A DNA stretch of 64,000 nucleotides from Pelomonas saccharophila_A (GCF_031458095.1 NZ_JAVDXU010000002.1:1054001-1118000), one strand, 5' to 3'. Numbered from the stretch's first letter, positions 1 to 10,392 are shown. The notes: generated by a model from the letters alone, not told the origin. A program made the numbers and translations.

Positions 1-2
1 AC

Positions 3-59
3 ACCAACTACTTCCAGGACCTGAGGGTGCTGGAGTGGCTGGACAGGCGGCTGCGTTGA
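3..59 (+). CDS. 3' end of an unidentified gene
   Basis: Only the last 18 codons and the TGA stop lie in the window; the encoded tail is rich in Leu, Asp and Arg and ends in DRRLR. It converges on the diiron protein gene that ends 16 bases downstream. Codon use fits a real gene, but the fragment is too short to name a family. The call rests on the open frame running in from the left edge. Confidence 0.4.
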   Translation, partial: TNYFQDLRVLEWLDRRLR

Positions 60-74
60 GCTGAGGCCAGTCCC

Positions 75-1043
75 TCAGTGCAGGGCGGGCTCTCCGCAGT
101 CGCCGACATAGGCGATCAGCGGACCGAGCGCGGCCTGCATGCGCGCCATCTGCGCGTCGTTCGTCAGCGCGCCGAGCGCCTTCTGAAAGCGCGGCTCCAG
201 AACGCCGGAGACGATGTACTGCCAGCGGTAGGCGCGCAGCGTGTTGGACTCGACGGCTTCCCTGTGATCAGCGCCAATGCCTGTCACGTCGCGGAAATAG
301 GCCGCATCGGCGCGGGCCTGGACCTGCAGCAGGCTGTCGACCCCGCCGACGAGTTCGATCAGCTCACCCACCGCCGCATCGCGCGCGGCTGGCGTGAGGG
401 TCGCGTCCTCGCGTACCCACTCGAGCTCGTCGAGGATGGCGTGCTGCGACTCCTCCTTCCAGTGGAACAGGAACACGTCCTTGAACAGGTCCGACAGGCC
501 GGCGGCGCCTTCGATGCTGGCGCGGTAGTGGGCCTGCGAGAACAACTCGATGTGGCAGGTCAACGCGAGCACCGCCCAGCTGCACTTGCCGAGCACGAAG
601 GCGGCGACGTCGTTGCCGTCGAGCGCGAAACGGTAGCCCGGCGGCATGGCCTCGGCGGCCAGGCGCTCGATGCGGCGGAACAGTTCCTGGTGCTTGAGCT
701 CCTCGTCGGTCAGGCGCACGAGGGCTTCGAAGGCGGTCTGGTCGCCGAACCCGTGCGAACGACCCACTTCGAGCATCTTGACGCCTATATAGCGTTCGAT
801 CATGCCAAACATGTTGGCGTAGGTGCGGCCCTGTACCTGGCCATAGAAGAGGCGCTGCGCTGGCGTCAGGAACGGCAGCTCATGCGCGAGCGACAGGCCG
901 TCGGGCAGGAACTTGCTGGCGAGGTCGAAGTGGCGACCGCGGATGACGTCGCGGTCAATGTCCCAGCGGATGCGCTTGGACACTTCGATGCAACGCGCAT
1001 AGCTGGCGCTGTCTTGGGCGAGGGGATCGGTGGCGATGGGCAT
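75..1043 (-). CDS. ferritin-like diiron-carboxylate protein
   Basis: A 322-residue soluble protein without signal peptide. The helical metal-ligand pattern of diiron ferritin-like enzymes is visible: Glu83, the pair Glu115-x2-His118 (EELKH), Glu166 and the pair Glu198-x2-His201 (EESQH). This suggests a di-iron oxygenase or oxidase, perhaps distantly AurF-like, but the substrate cannot be told. The ATG at 1043 opens MPIATDP; the frame stays open far upstream but that part lies antisense-like over the regulator gene and is not coding. It lies 110 bases downstream of the LuxR/hydrolase gene on the same strand, so that regulator is the obvious candidate to control it (inference). Confidence 0.7.
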   Translation of the reverse strand: MPIATDPLAQDSASYARCIEVSKRIRWDIDRDVIRGRHFDLASKFLPDGLSLAHELPFLTPAQRLFYGQVQGRTYANMFGMIERYIGVKMLEVGRSHGFGDQTAFEALVRLTDEELKHQELFRRIERLAAEAMPPGYRFALDGNDVAAFVLGKCSWAVLALTCHIELFSQAHYRASIEGAAGLSDLFKDVFLFHWKEESQHAILDELEWVREDATLTPAARDAAVGELIELVGGVDSLLQVQARADAAYFRDVTGIGADHREAVESNTLRAYRWQYIVSGVLEPRFQKALGALTNDAQMARMQAALGPLIAYVGDCGEPALH

Positions 1044-1153
1044 GGCATTTCCTTCCAGTGCGTCGATGGACGTGACGGAAGGATGGTCTCGGCGCACCGT
1101 GCGCGCCTGAGGCGCCAGTCCCGGCGAGATAGCGCGACGGTGGGACCGTCGCC

Positions 1154-2239
1154 CTAGTTTGTGCCCAGGCCGGCCGAGCGCGCCAGCACGATGGCCTGGG
1201 GCCGGTTTTCGACCTCCAGCTTGGCGAAGATGCTGGTGATGTGGTTGCGCACCGTCTTGTCCGACAGGCCCAGCAGCGCGCCGATCTGCGCGTTGTCGCG
1301 GCCCTGCGCAATCAGCTCCAGCAATTCGCGCTCGCGCGGCGTCAGGGTGGCCAGGCGCGCCGGGTCCACGGTGGGCATCTCCTCGCGAACCTCCATGAAC
1401 CACGCCACTTCCTCGGTCCAGCGCCGCCACGCGGCTTCGTGCTCCAGCATCAGGTGGTTGCGCGAGTCCAGCGGCACGAAGCGCGCGTGCGAGATCGCGC
1501 CTGCGAGCAACCGGCCTTCGCCGAAGGGCACGCGCAGGTCGCCGCTGGCGTGCAGCACCAGCGTCGGGCAGGTCACAGCGGCCAGGTCGGCGGTGACGTC
1601 GATGTCGTACATCTGGCGCAGCAACCGTGCAGCGTTGCCGGGCGAGGCCGAGACGCGCTCCAGCTCGTTGAACCAGCGGTGTTGCTCCGGCGTGCCATCG
1701 GGGACGAACTGGCTGGTGAAGAACTGTCGGAAGGACGCGTCGTCGCCGCCCCAACCATGCTCGATCAGCTGGATCACGGCCGCGTCGAGTGATTCGGGCG
1801 CGGCGTCCGCACCGCGGCGGCGCCGGCCGCGTGCGTAGCCGCCGTGCAGGATCAGGTGCGATACGCGCTCGGGGTAGCGCACCGCATAGGCGATGGCCAC
1901 CGGCGCGCCCTGCGACAGGCCGAGCAGGGCTACACGGTCCTGGCCACTGGCATCGATCACCGTGGCCAGGTCGCGCACCCAGGCTTGGAACGACAGGTCG
2001 GCAACATTCCAGTCCGACAGGCCGTTGCCGCGCTGGTCGTAGCGCAGCAGTGTGAAGCGTTGCGCCAGCCAGCTCAGCAGATGGCCCCAGACAGGACTGC
2101 CCAGATCGAATTCGAGGTGCGACATCCAGGTGCCGATCTTCACCAGCGGCGGCCCGCTGCCGCTGGTGGCGTAGGCGATGCGCACACCGTCGGCGGCGGT
2201 GGCAAAGCGGATCGACTGGCGCAGCGTCACGGCGGTCAT
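1154..2239 (-). CDS. alpha/beta-hydrolase - LuxR HTH fusion regulator
   Basis: A 361-residue fusion protein. Residues about 10-285 form an alpha/beta hydrolase with nucleophile Ser109 in GLSQG, a likely acid Asp234 in ASGDLR and His262 in SRNHLM. Residues about 298-355 form a LuxR-type helix-turn-helix (LTPRERELLELIAQG, then LSDKTVRNHI). Known proteins of this architecture are transcription factors in which the hydrolase fold probably senses, and may cleave, a small ligand. The start at 2239 (MTAVTLRQ) is chosen because upstream codons are low-complexity Arg/Trp and lack family similarity. It sits 31 bases after the OmpA-like gene and before the diiron gene, all on one strand. Confidence 0.85.
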   Translation of the reverse strand: MTAVTLRQSIRFATAADGVRIAYATSGSGPPLVKIGTWMSHLEFDLGSPVWGHLLSWLAQRFTLLRYDQRGNGLSDWNVADLSFQAWVRDLATVIDASGQDRVALLGLSQGAPVAIAYAVRYPERVSHLILHGGYARGRRRRGADAAPESLDAAVIQLIEHGWGGDDASFRQFFTSQFVPDGTPEQHRWFNELERVSASPGNAARLLRQMYDIDVTADLAAVTCPTLVLHASGDLRVPFGEGRLLAGAISHARFVPLDSRNHLMLEHEAAWRRWTEEVAWFMEVREEMPTVDPARLATLTPRERELLELIAQGRDNAQIGALLGLSDKTVRNHITSIFAKLEVENRPQAIVLARSAGLGTN

Positions 2240-2270
2240 TCTGCGCGTGCTGCGTCCGCTGCAGGCTCGG

Positions 2271-3302
2271 CTATTGCGCCACCAGCTCCACGCGCCGGTT
2301 CCTGGCCCGCCCCGCCTCGTCGCCATTGCCCGCCACCGGCGCCAGGCTGGCCAGCCCCTTGGCGCTGAGGCGCTTGGGGTCGACCTTGTAGGGCGCCGCG
2401 GTCAGGGCCAGCACGACGGCGCGGGCGCGCTCCATGCTCAGGGTCTGGTTGGCATCGAAGCCGCCGACGTTGTCGGTGTGGCCGACGATCCAGGCCTTCA
2501 GCGTGGGCTGGTTCTTCAGCAGTTCGGCCATGGCCTCGAGCTGGGCCTTGGACTCGGGCTTGAGCTCGGTCTTGCCGGTGTCGAAGAACAGGCCGGTCAG
2601 CGTGACGCGGCCCTCGGCGACGAGGCCGGCCTGCAGCGCGTTGGGGTCGACCGTGACCTGGCCCGTCTCCATGGGCTTGGGCTCGACGACCTGCACATAG
2701 GTGGCGACCAGGCCGGTGGTCGCGTTGGCGGCCAGCGAGTTGTAGATCAGCACGGTGGCTTCCTGGCCGGGCTTGCCCAGGGTGCCGACCAGCATGCGGC
2801 CTTCGTCGCCGGACAGGGCCGAGCCCAGGCTGTAGCGGCCGCTGCTGGGCGTCTCGACATAGCCCTTGGCCCAGACCATGCCCTTCATCGGATCGCTCAG
2901 CTTGAGCCAGGCGAAGTAGAGGTCGAAGCAGTCGCGCTCGCAGGCGAAGCGCTTCTTGAAGCCGGCGGCGTTCAGCGCCTGCTCGTAGTTGCGCCAGACC
3001 TCCAGATTGGACTTGCCGCGCGGCGCGATATAGACCGTCTGCGTGACCTTTCCTTCGAGGTTGAGCGGCGTGTCCTTGAACTGGCGCTTGTCGGACTTGG
3101 ACAGCTCGACGCTCGAGGGCATGGCGGCGGCATCCCAGTTGGAGGTGCGCTGACCGGCCAGCCAGGAGCCTGCGAAGCGCTTGATGAGGGCATGGTCGGC
3201 CGCGCCTGGCAGATCGCCATAGGAGGGCGGGTCGGCGGCCATCGCGCTGGCGTGGGCGACGACCGCCAGCAGGGCGGCGGTGAGGCGGGCGGTGATCTTC
3301 AT
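2271..3302 (-). CDS. OmpA-family protein, paralogue 1 of 3
   Basis: A 343-residue secreted protein. It has an N-terminal signal peptide (residues 1-23, ending HASAMA), then a DUF4892-like domain opening with ADHALIKRF, and a C-terminal OmpA peptidoglycan-binding domain with GHTDNVG and the NRRVE end motif. Such proteins sit in the outer membrane or periplasm and anchor to peptidoglycan. It is the third and most diverged of three tandem paralogues, 19 bases downstream of paralogue 2, so a common transcript is likely. The start at 3302 puts the signal peptide at the N terminus; upstream in-frame codons overlap the end of paralogue 2. Confidence 0.85.
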   Translation of the reverse strand: MKITARLTAALLAVVAHASAMAADPPSYGDLPGAADHALIKRFAGSWLAGQRTSNWDAAAMPSSVELSKSDKRQFKDTPLNLEGKVTQTVYIAPRGKSNLEVWRNYEQALNAAGFKKRFACERDCFDLYFAWLKLSDPMKGMVWAKGYVETPSSGRYSLGSALSGDEGRMLVGTLGKPGQEATVLIYNSLAANATTGLVATYVQVVEPKPMETGQVTVDPNALQAGLVAEGRVTLTGLFFDTGKTELKPESKAQLEAMAELLKNQPTLKAWIVGHTDNVGGFDANQTLSMERARAVVLALTAAPYKVDPKRLSAKGLASLAPVAGNGDEAGRARNRRVELVAQ

Positions 3303-3321
3303 GGGTGTGCTGTCTCGGTTG

Positions 3322-4362
3322 TTATTGCAGGACCATCTCGACGCGGCGGTTCTTGGCGCGGCCTTCCTCGCTGGCGTTGGAGGCCACGGGCGCGTAGTTG
3401 GCATTGCCGTGCGCGGCCAACCGGTTGGCGGCGATGCCGCGCTGCGCGAGCGCCGCGACGACGGCCTGGGCGCGGCCCTGGCTGAGCTTGAGGTTGGCGT
3501 CCACGCTGCCGACGTTGTCGGTGTGGCCGACGATGAAGACCTTGGCCGCGGGCTGGGCCTTCAGCACGGCCACCATCTGGTCGAGCTGGGCGTCGCTGTC
3601 GGGCTTGAGCTCGGCCTTGCCGGTGTCGAAGAGGATGCCGTACAGCGCGATGCGCCCTTCAGCCTGCAGGCCTGCGCCAATGGCCTTGGCGTCCACCGTG
3701 ACCTGGCCCGTGGGCATGGACTTGGGCTCGACGATCTCGACATAGCTGGCGGCGCGGTCGGTGTACTCGTTCTCGGCCAGCGAGGTGAAGACGAGGATCT
3801 GCAGCGTGCTGCCGCCGCGGGTCAGGGTGCCGGCCAGGATGTGGCCCTCGTCGTAGGTGACGGACATCGGGATGCCCCACTTGGCGCCCCTGAAGTTGTT
3901 GCCCTTGACGCCGATCAGATAGCCCTTGGCCCAGTCCATGCCCTTGCCGCGGTTGTCGTCCTTGATGGCGAAATAGGCCGGGCCGAGGCAGTCCTTCACC
4001 TCGCAGCTGAAGCGCGGCTTGAAGCCCGCGGCCATCAGCGCCTGCTGCTGGTTGCGGAAGACTTCCAGCGGCGTCTTGCCCAGCGGGCTCAGGTAGAACA
4101 GCCGCGTGATCTTGCCCTCGACCTGCAGCGGGTCGGCGAACTTGTTGCGCTCGGTCTTGGACATGCCGCCGGCGCCGGGCAGCACGGTGGTGGCCCAGTC
4201 CTGCTGGCCATAGCCCACCAGCAGGCTGCCAGAGAAGCGGCTGATGACGGGATGGTCGGCGCTGCCCTTGACGTCGGCCGTGGGGCTTTCGTCGGCGGCG
4301 CGGGCGGCGCTGCCGGCCAGGCCCACGGCGAGCAGCAGGGCCAGGGTGAAGCTGCTTCGCAT
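3322..4362 (-). CDS. OmpA-family protein, paralogue 2 of 3
   Basis: A 346-residue exported protein built like its neighbours: signal peptide ending AARA, a DUF4892-like middle with ADHPVISRFSGS, then an OmpA C-terminal domain with FDTGKAELKPD, GHTDNVGS and NRRVEMVLQ. The C-terminal 120 residues are nearly identical in pattern to paralogue 3, indicating recent tandem duplication, whereas the N-terminal domain differs more. It starts 31 bases after paralogue 3 ends and stops 19 bases before paralogue 1. The role is envelope-associated, probably peptidoglycan anchoring; a specific function is not known. Confidence 0.85.
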   Translation of the reverse strand: MRSSFTLALLLAVGLAGSAARAADESPTADVKGSADHPVISRFSGSLLVGYGQQDWATTVLPGAGGMSKTERNKFADPLQVEGKITRLFYLSPLGKTPLEVFRNQQQALMAAGFKPRFSCEVKDCLGPAYFAIKDDNRGKGMDWAKGYLIGVKGNNFRGAKWGIPMSVTYDEGHILAGTLTRGGSTLQILVFTSLAENEYTDRAASYVEIVEPKSMPTGQVTVDAKAIGAGLQAEGRIALYGILFDTGKAELKPDSDAQLDQMVAVLKAQPAAKVFIVGHTDNVGSVDANLKLSQGRAQAVVAALAQRGIAANRLAAHGNANYAPVASNASEEGRAKNRRVEMVLQ

Positions 4363-4393
4363 CTTGCGGTTCGTCGTCACTGGAGTTGAGGCG

Positions 4394-5428
4394 TTATTGC
4401 AGGACCATCTCGACACGGCGGTTCCTGCCGCGGCCGTCTTCGCTGGCGTTGGAGGCCACGGGCGCGAAGTTGGCGATGCCGCGCGCCTGCAGGCGGTTGG
4501 CGGCGATGCCGCGCTGCGTGAGCGCCGCCACCACGGCCTTGGCGCGCCCCTCGCTGAGGGCGAGGTTGGCGTCGATGCTGCCGACGTTGTCGGTGTGGCC
4601 GACGATGAGGACCTTGAGGGCCGGCTGGGCCTTCAGCGTGGCCACCATCTGGTCGAGCTGGGCGTTGCTGTCGGGCTTGATGTCGGTCTTGCCGGTGTCG
4701 AAGAAGAGGCCGTAGAGGGCGATCCTGCCTTCGGCCTGCAGGCCGGAGGCGATGGCCTTGGCGTCCACCGTGACCTGGCCGGTGGGCATGGCCTTGGGCT
4801 CGACGATCTCGATATAGGTGGCCGAGCGGTTGGTGTGCTCGGTGGCGGCCATGGACGTGAACAGCAGCAGGTTCAGCGTGCGGCCGCCGCTGCTCAGCGT
4901 GCCGACCAGCATGCGGGCCTGGTCGTAGCTGATGGACATGGCCAGGGGCCAGGAGCTGCTGCGGTACTCGGCACCGACGCCGGGCACATCACCTTCGGCC
5001 CAGCGCATGCCCTTGGCGCGCTCATAGCCGTCCAGTGCGAAATAGGCTTTGACGCAACCTTGGGCCTCGCTCTCGCATTGCCAGGTCACCTTGAAGCCGG
5101 CGGCATTCAGGGCCTGCTGGTAGTTGCGGAAGACCTCCAGCGGGCTCTTGCCCAGCTGTCCCAGATAGAAGAGGCGGGTCGCCTTGCCCTCGAGGTTCAC
5201 CGGGCGGTTGAACTTGTCGTTCTCGGTCTTGGACACGCCGCTCGCGTCGGGGAAGCTGCGCTGCTCCCAGTCCTGCTGGGCATAGCCGGCCAGCACGCTG
5301 CCGGTGAAGCGCTTGAGGACGGGGTGGTCGGCGCTGCCGGAGACATCAGCCTTGGGGGCGTCGGCGAGGGCCGTGGTGACCAGGGCGAAGGAGGCGAGGA
5401 GGGTGAGGGCGGCTCGGTGGAGCGTCAT
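4394..5428 (-). CDS. OmpA-family protein, paralogue 3 of 3
   Basis: A 344-residue exported protein and the first gene of the three-gene OmpA array. It has a signal peptide (residues 1-22, ending TALA), a DUF4892-like domain with ADHPVLKRFTGS and ARMLVGTL, and an OmpA C-terminal domain with FDTGKTDIKPD, GHTDNVGS and RNRRVEMVLQ. Three cysteines in the middle domain of paralogues 2 and 3 are compatible with periplasmic disulfides. A promoter is expected in the 108 bases between it and the acetyltransferase gene, but I could not pick one convincingly. Confidence 0.85.
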   Translation of the reverse strand: MTLHRAALTLLASFALVTTALADAPKADVSGSADHPVLKRFTGSVLAGYAQQDWEQRSFPDASGVSKTENDKFNRPVNLEGKATRLFYLGQLGKSPLEVFRNYQQALNAAGFKVTWQCESEAQGCVKAYFALDGYERAKGMRWAEGDVPGVGAEYRSSSWPLAMSISYDQARMLVGTLSSGGRTLNLLLFTSMAATEHTNRSATYIEIVEPKAMPTGQVTVDAKAIASGLQAEGRIALYGLFFDTGKTDIKPDSNAQLDQMVATLKAQPALKVLIVGHTDNVGSIDANLALSEGRAKAVVAALTQRGIAANRLQARGIANFAPVASNASEDGRGRNRRVEMVLQ

Positions 5429-5536
5429 GGGTGGCGTCGGTTTGAGGTGGCGCGGATGTTGACGCAGCCAACGCGCGAGACCCCTGCCACGGCGACCTGC
5501 AAACGTGGGAGCCGAAAGGGGGGACGCCCCCGGAAT

Positions 5537-6283
5537 TCAGCGCAGCTCTTTTTCCGGGCTGCGGTAGTGGTAGCGGTAGGCGAACACAAAGCCCATGCGC
5601 GCATACAGACGCTTGGCGACTTCGTTGTCGCTGCCGACCTGCAGATAGGCCTGGCGGGCGCCCCGGTCGTGGGCGAGGGCCAGCAGGGCCCGGCACAGGC
5701 GCTCGGCATGGCCCTGGCGCGGTACAGCCGAGAAGATGTCGTAGAGGCCGACGATATCGCCATCGACCACCATCTGGCCGCAGGCCAGCAGCCGGCCCTC
5801 GGCGTCGTTCAGCGCAAAGCCCTGGTAGGTGACCGGGGCGTTGGCGATGCGCTCGGCGTGGGCGGCTATGGCCGTGGGGGATGACCCGCGCAGGGCGCCG
5901 ACGGTGGCGGCGTAGGTGGGAGCATCCAGGGCCTGGAGGGCGGCTGGCGCGGGGTCGGATGCCAGCGTGCCCATCACCATGACGTCGGCCGCGTCAAAGA
6001 CGCCCCAGCCCTTGGCAGCGAGCCGGGCGTCGAGGTCGGCCGGCTGGCTCCAGGGCGTCACACGGATGGCCAGCGGCAGCCCGGCGGCGTCATAGGCCTG
6101 CTGGCAGCGGGCCAGCAAGTCGTCCAGCGGCAGCGTGCCGGCGCGCAGCGCGTTGATGCAGCGCGAGCGCTTGGCCTTGCCGGGCGACAGGCGGATCAGC
6201 CAGCCGTCGATGTCGGCTTGCTGGGGCGGAGCGCTGGCGTCCAGGCCGGCGTGCTCGGCGCGCAGGGCGAGAGGGTCAAGCAT
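5537..6283 (-). CDS. GNAT-family N-acetyltransferase
   Basis: A 248-residue protein with a C-terminal GNAT fold: the acceptor strand and acetyl-CoA loop lie near SAVPRQGHAERLCRALL, followed by LQVGSDNEVAKRLYARMGF, the usual alpha4/beta6 region. The N-terminal half is a degenerate second GNAT-like region. The ATG at 6283 overlaps the stop of the preceding acetyltransferase by 8 bases, so the two are translationally coupled. Substrate unknown. It closes the mnmG-rsmG-parA run in the slot where related chromosomes often carry parB. Confidence 0.8.
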   Translation of the reverse strand: MLDPLALRAEHAGLDASAPPQQADIDGWLIRLSPGKAKRSRCINALRAGTLPLDDLLARCQQAYDAAGLPLAIRVTPWSQPADLDARLAAKGWGVFDAADVMVMGTLASDPAPAALQALDAPTYAATVGALRGSSPTAIAAHAERIANAPVTYQGFALNDAEGRLLACGQMVVDGDIVGLYDIFSAVPRQGHAERLCRALLALAHDRGARQAYLQVGSDNEVAKRLYARMGFVFAYRYHYRSPEKELR

Positions 6284-6818
6284 GGTCGGACAGCAGGGTA
6301 GAGGGCTCGCGCCAGATGCAGCGCCATTCGGGCAGGCAGACGCCGCCGAAAGGCGGGGTCGTGCCGGGGTCGATGAACTCCGCACCCAGGCGGGCATAGA
6401 AGCGCTTGGCCGGTTCGTTCTGGTCCAACACCCAGAGATACAGGGGCTGGGCGTGGTCCGGCCCCAGCTCGCGGACAACGGCCTGGAGCAGCTTGCGACC
6501 GATGCCGCCGCCTTTCAGCTCGGGGTGGACGTGCAGGTTGTCGACCAGGGTGCCGCAGACCGGGTCGTGGCCGGGCAGCACGTAGGCGAAGCCGATCATC
6601 TGGCCGGTGGCGTCTTCGGCCACGATGCCGAAGGCCGATGCAACAGCTGACCCCTGAAGGCGCTCGCGCCAGACGGCCTGGCGCTCGGCGAAGACCTCGT
6701 GGTCGAGAAAGTCGTCGGGCACGATGCCGCGGTAGGCGCTGCGCCAGCTCGTCGCGTGCAGGGTGGCGACGGCATCCGCGTCGTCGGCGCGCAGGGGGCG
6801 CAGCAGGGGCGCACTCAC
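6276..6818 (-). CDS. GNAT-family N-acetyltransferase with GTG start
   Basis: A 180-residue single-domain GNAT protein: LRPLRADDADAVATLH at the N terminus, VDNLHVHPELKGGGIGRKLL as the acetyl-CoA binding stretch, and YLWVLDQNEPAKRFYARLG at the C terminus. The best start is the GTG at 6818, which overlaps the parA stop (GTGA); this puts the family's first beta strand right at the N terminus. The frame is open further upstream but only as an antiphase reading of parA. Coupled to parA and to the next acetyltransferase by overlaps, so co-expressed with the partition/tRNA-modification genes. Substrate unknown. Confidence 0.85.
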   Translation of the reverse strand: MSAPLLRPLRADDADAVATLHATSWRSAYRGIVPDDFLDHEVFAERQAVWRERLQGSAVASAFGIVAEDATGQMIGFAYVLPGHDPVCGTLVDNLHVHPELKGGGIGRKLLQAVVRELGPDHAQPLYLWVLDQNEPAKRFYARLGAEFIDPGTTPPFGGVCLPEWRCIWREPSTLLSDHA

Positions 6819-7588
6819 CGCATCGTCTCGATGCGCTTCACCATTTCCTTGGCGAAGTCGACAAAGGCCTGGGCACCCTTGGAGCTCGGATCGAAGACGA
6901 CGCCCGGCAGCCCATAGCTCGGCGCCTCGGCCAGGCGGACATTGCGCGGGATGACGGTGTCGAAGACCTTGTTGCCGAAGTGGGCCTTGAGCTGGTCGCT
7001 GACCTGCTGCTGCAGCGTGATGCGTGGGTCGAACATCACGCGCAGCAGGCCGATGATCTGCAGGTCGTTGTTCAGGTTGGCGTGGATCTGCTTGATGGTG
7101 TTGACCAAGTCGGTCAGGCCTTCCAGCGCGAAGTACTCGCACTGCATGGGCACGATGACGCCATGGGCGCTGCACAGGCCGTTCAGCGTCAACATGGACA
7201 GCGAGGGCGGGCAGTCGATGAGGATGAAGTCGTAGTCCTTGCCGGCGTCGTGCAGGGCGGCCTTGAGCCGGGCCTCGCGGCGCTCCAGCGCCACCAGGTC
7301 CACCTCCGCACCGGCCAGCTCGCGGTTGGCGCCGAGCACGTCGTAGCCGGCTTTCTCGGCCCGGGTCTTGGCCTCGGCCAGGCTGGCGGATTCCAGCAGC
7401 ACGTCGTAGACGGTCAGCTCCAGCGTGCGCTTGTCGATGCCGGAACCCATGGTCGCGTTGCCTTGGGGGTCCAGGTCGACGACCAGCACGCGCTGACCGA
7501 TCTGCGCCAGGCCGGCGGCAAGGTTGACGGTGGTGGTGGTCTTGCCGACGCCGCCCTTCTGGTTGGCGATACAGAAAATCTTGGCCAT
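6815..7588 (-). CDS. parA: chromosome-partitioning ATPase ParA/Soj
   Basis: A 257-residue ParA ATPase. The deviant Walker A motif KGGVGKTTT is at residues 11-19, the A' motif VVDLDPQGN near residue 40, and the Walker B region ILIDCPPSLS near residue 125. ParA drives segregation of origin-proximal DNA together with ParB bound at parS. It lies 77 bases downstream of rsmG in the widely conserved mnmG-rsmG-parA order, but no parB follows; two acetyltransferases and OmpA genes do. The three parS-like sites upstream show that a ParB must exist elsewhere. Confidence 0.95.
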   Translation of the reverse strand: MAKIFCIANQKGGVGKTTTTVNLAAGLAQIGQRVLVVDLDPQGNATMGSGIDKRTLELTVYDVLLESASLAEAKTRAEKAGYDVLGANRELAGAEVDLVALERREARLKAALHDAGKDYDFILIDCPPSLSMLTLNGLCSAHGVIVPMQCEYFALEGLTDLVNTIKQIHANLNNDLQIIGLLRVMFDPRITLQQQVSDQLKAHFGNKVFDTVIPRNVRLAEAPSYGLPGVVFDPSSKGAQAFVDFAKEMVKRIETMR

Positions 7589-7665
7589 GGGTTCCAGTTC
7601 TCGACTGCCGGCATCGTACCGGGGAGAAGACGGGTCGACCCTCCGGCGCGACCCGTGAAGTGACC

Positions 7666-8288
7666 TCAGCGGGGCCTCATCCAGATGATGCAGCGCTGGG
7701 CATCGAGGCCCGGGACGGCCAGTTGTTCCACGTGAAACACCTCCACGTCGGCGGGCAGGGCGGCGATCTCGTCGGCGGGATGCTGACCCTTCATGGCCAT
7801 CCAGATTGCACCTTCGGCCAAGTGCTGGCGGGTCAGGCTGGTGAAGTCGACCAGGGAGGCGAAGGCGCGGGAGGTGATGACGCCGAACGGCTCGGTCTTC
7901 AGTTGCTCGACGCGGCTGTGCACGCCATGCAGATTGGGCAGCTTCAGCTCGGCCGCGACCTGCTGGATAAAGGTGGCCTTCTTGGCGACGGCGTCCACGC
8001 AGCTGACGTCGGTGCCGGGGCAGCAGATGGCAATGACGACGCCGGGCAGTCCACCACCGGCGCCGACGTCCATCAGCCGCGCCGGCGCGCCGTGGCGCTG
8101 CAGCGGCGCGATGACCGACAGGCTGTCCACCAGATGGTGGCTCAGCATCTGCGCCGGGTCACGGACGGCGGTCAGGTTGTAGACCTTGTTCCACTTCTGC
8201 AGCAGGGCCAAATAGGCCAGCAGCTGGTCGAGTTGGGTGTCGCTGAGTTCGAGGCCGAGTTCGGTGGCTGCCGCGGCGAGCGTGTCCC

Positions 8289-8292
<4 letters not shown>
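7666..8292 (-). CDS. rsmG: 16S rRNA (guanine527-N7)-methyltransferase RsmG
   Basis: A 208-residue SAM-dependent methyltransferase acting on G527 of 16S rRNA. The glycine-rich SAM loop LMDVGAGGGLPGVVIA lies near residues 70-85, and NKVYNLTAV upstream of it is typical of GidB/RsmG. Its ATG overlaps the mnmG stop by 4 bases (ATGA), so it is translated with mnmG. A parS-like site lies inside the 3' part of the gene, encoding the VFHVEQLAV stretch. Confidence 0.95.
7724..7739. promoter_or_regulatory. parS-like ParB-binding site (in rsmG)
   Basis: The sequence TGTTCCACGTGAAACA matches the bacterial parS consensus TGTTTCACGTGAAACA at 15 of 16 positions. It lies in the 3' part of rsmG, upstream of parA, in line with the origin-proximal location of parS in many bacteria. 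Confidence 0.85.
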
Positions 8293-10250
<1,958 letters not shown>

Positions 10251-10270
10251 CAGTTATCCATTCCGCATTT

Positions 10271-10392
10271 CGGGCCGAGCGCCGGGCCGCTCCCTAGCCG
10301 GCCCGCGTTGGCGATGTGCTTGGCGGTCGAGCCGGCAAGCATCGCCGTCCCCTCGGGGGACCGGCCAAGGTACTCCTTGGCCGAGGGGCGCC
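10271..10392. repeat. structured intergenic repeat, copy 1 (mnmG leader)
   Basis: Begins with CGGGCCGAGCGCCGGGCCGC and contains CGTCCCCTCGGGGGACCG, both shared with the copies at 54591 and 61606. A central hairpin occupies 10311-10345, with stems GCGAT/ATCGC and GCTTG/CAAGC. A further inverted repeat, CGGCCAAGG/CCTTGGCCG, occurs at the distal end in this copy only. It lies 20 bases upstream of the mnmG start. The rest of the gap to the next gene (about 10393-10486) shows no other obvious feature. Confidence 0.8.

Noticed and set aside
75..1754. Long open frame of 559 codons continuing upstream of the diiron protein
   Set aside because: The part above 1043 is an off-frame reading of the regulator gene with Arg/Pro/Ala-rich sequence; the family start is at 1043.
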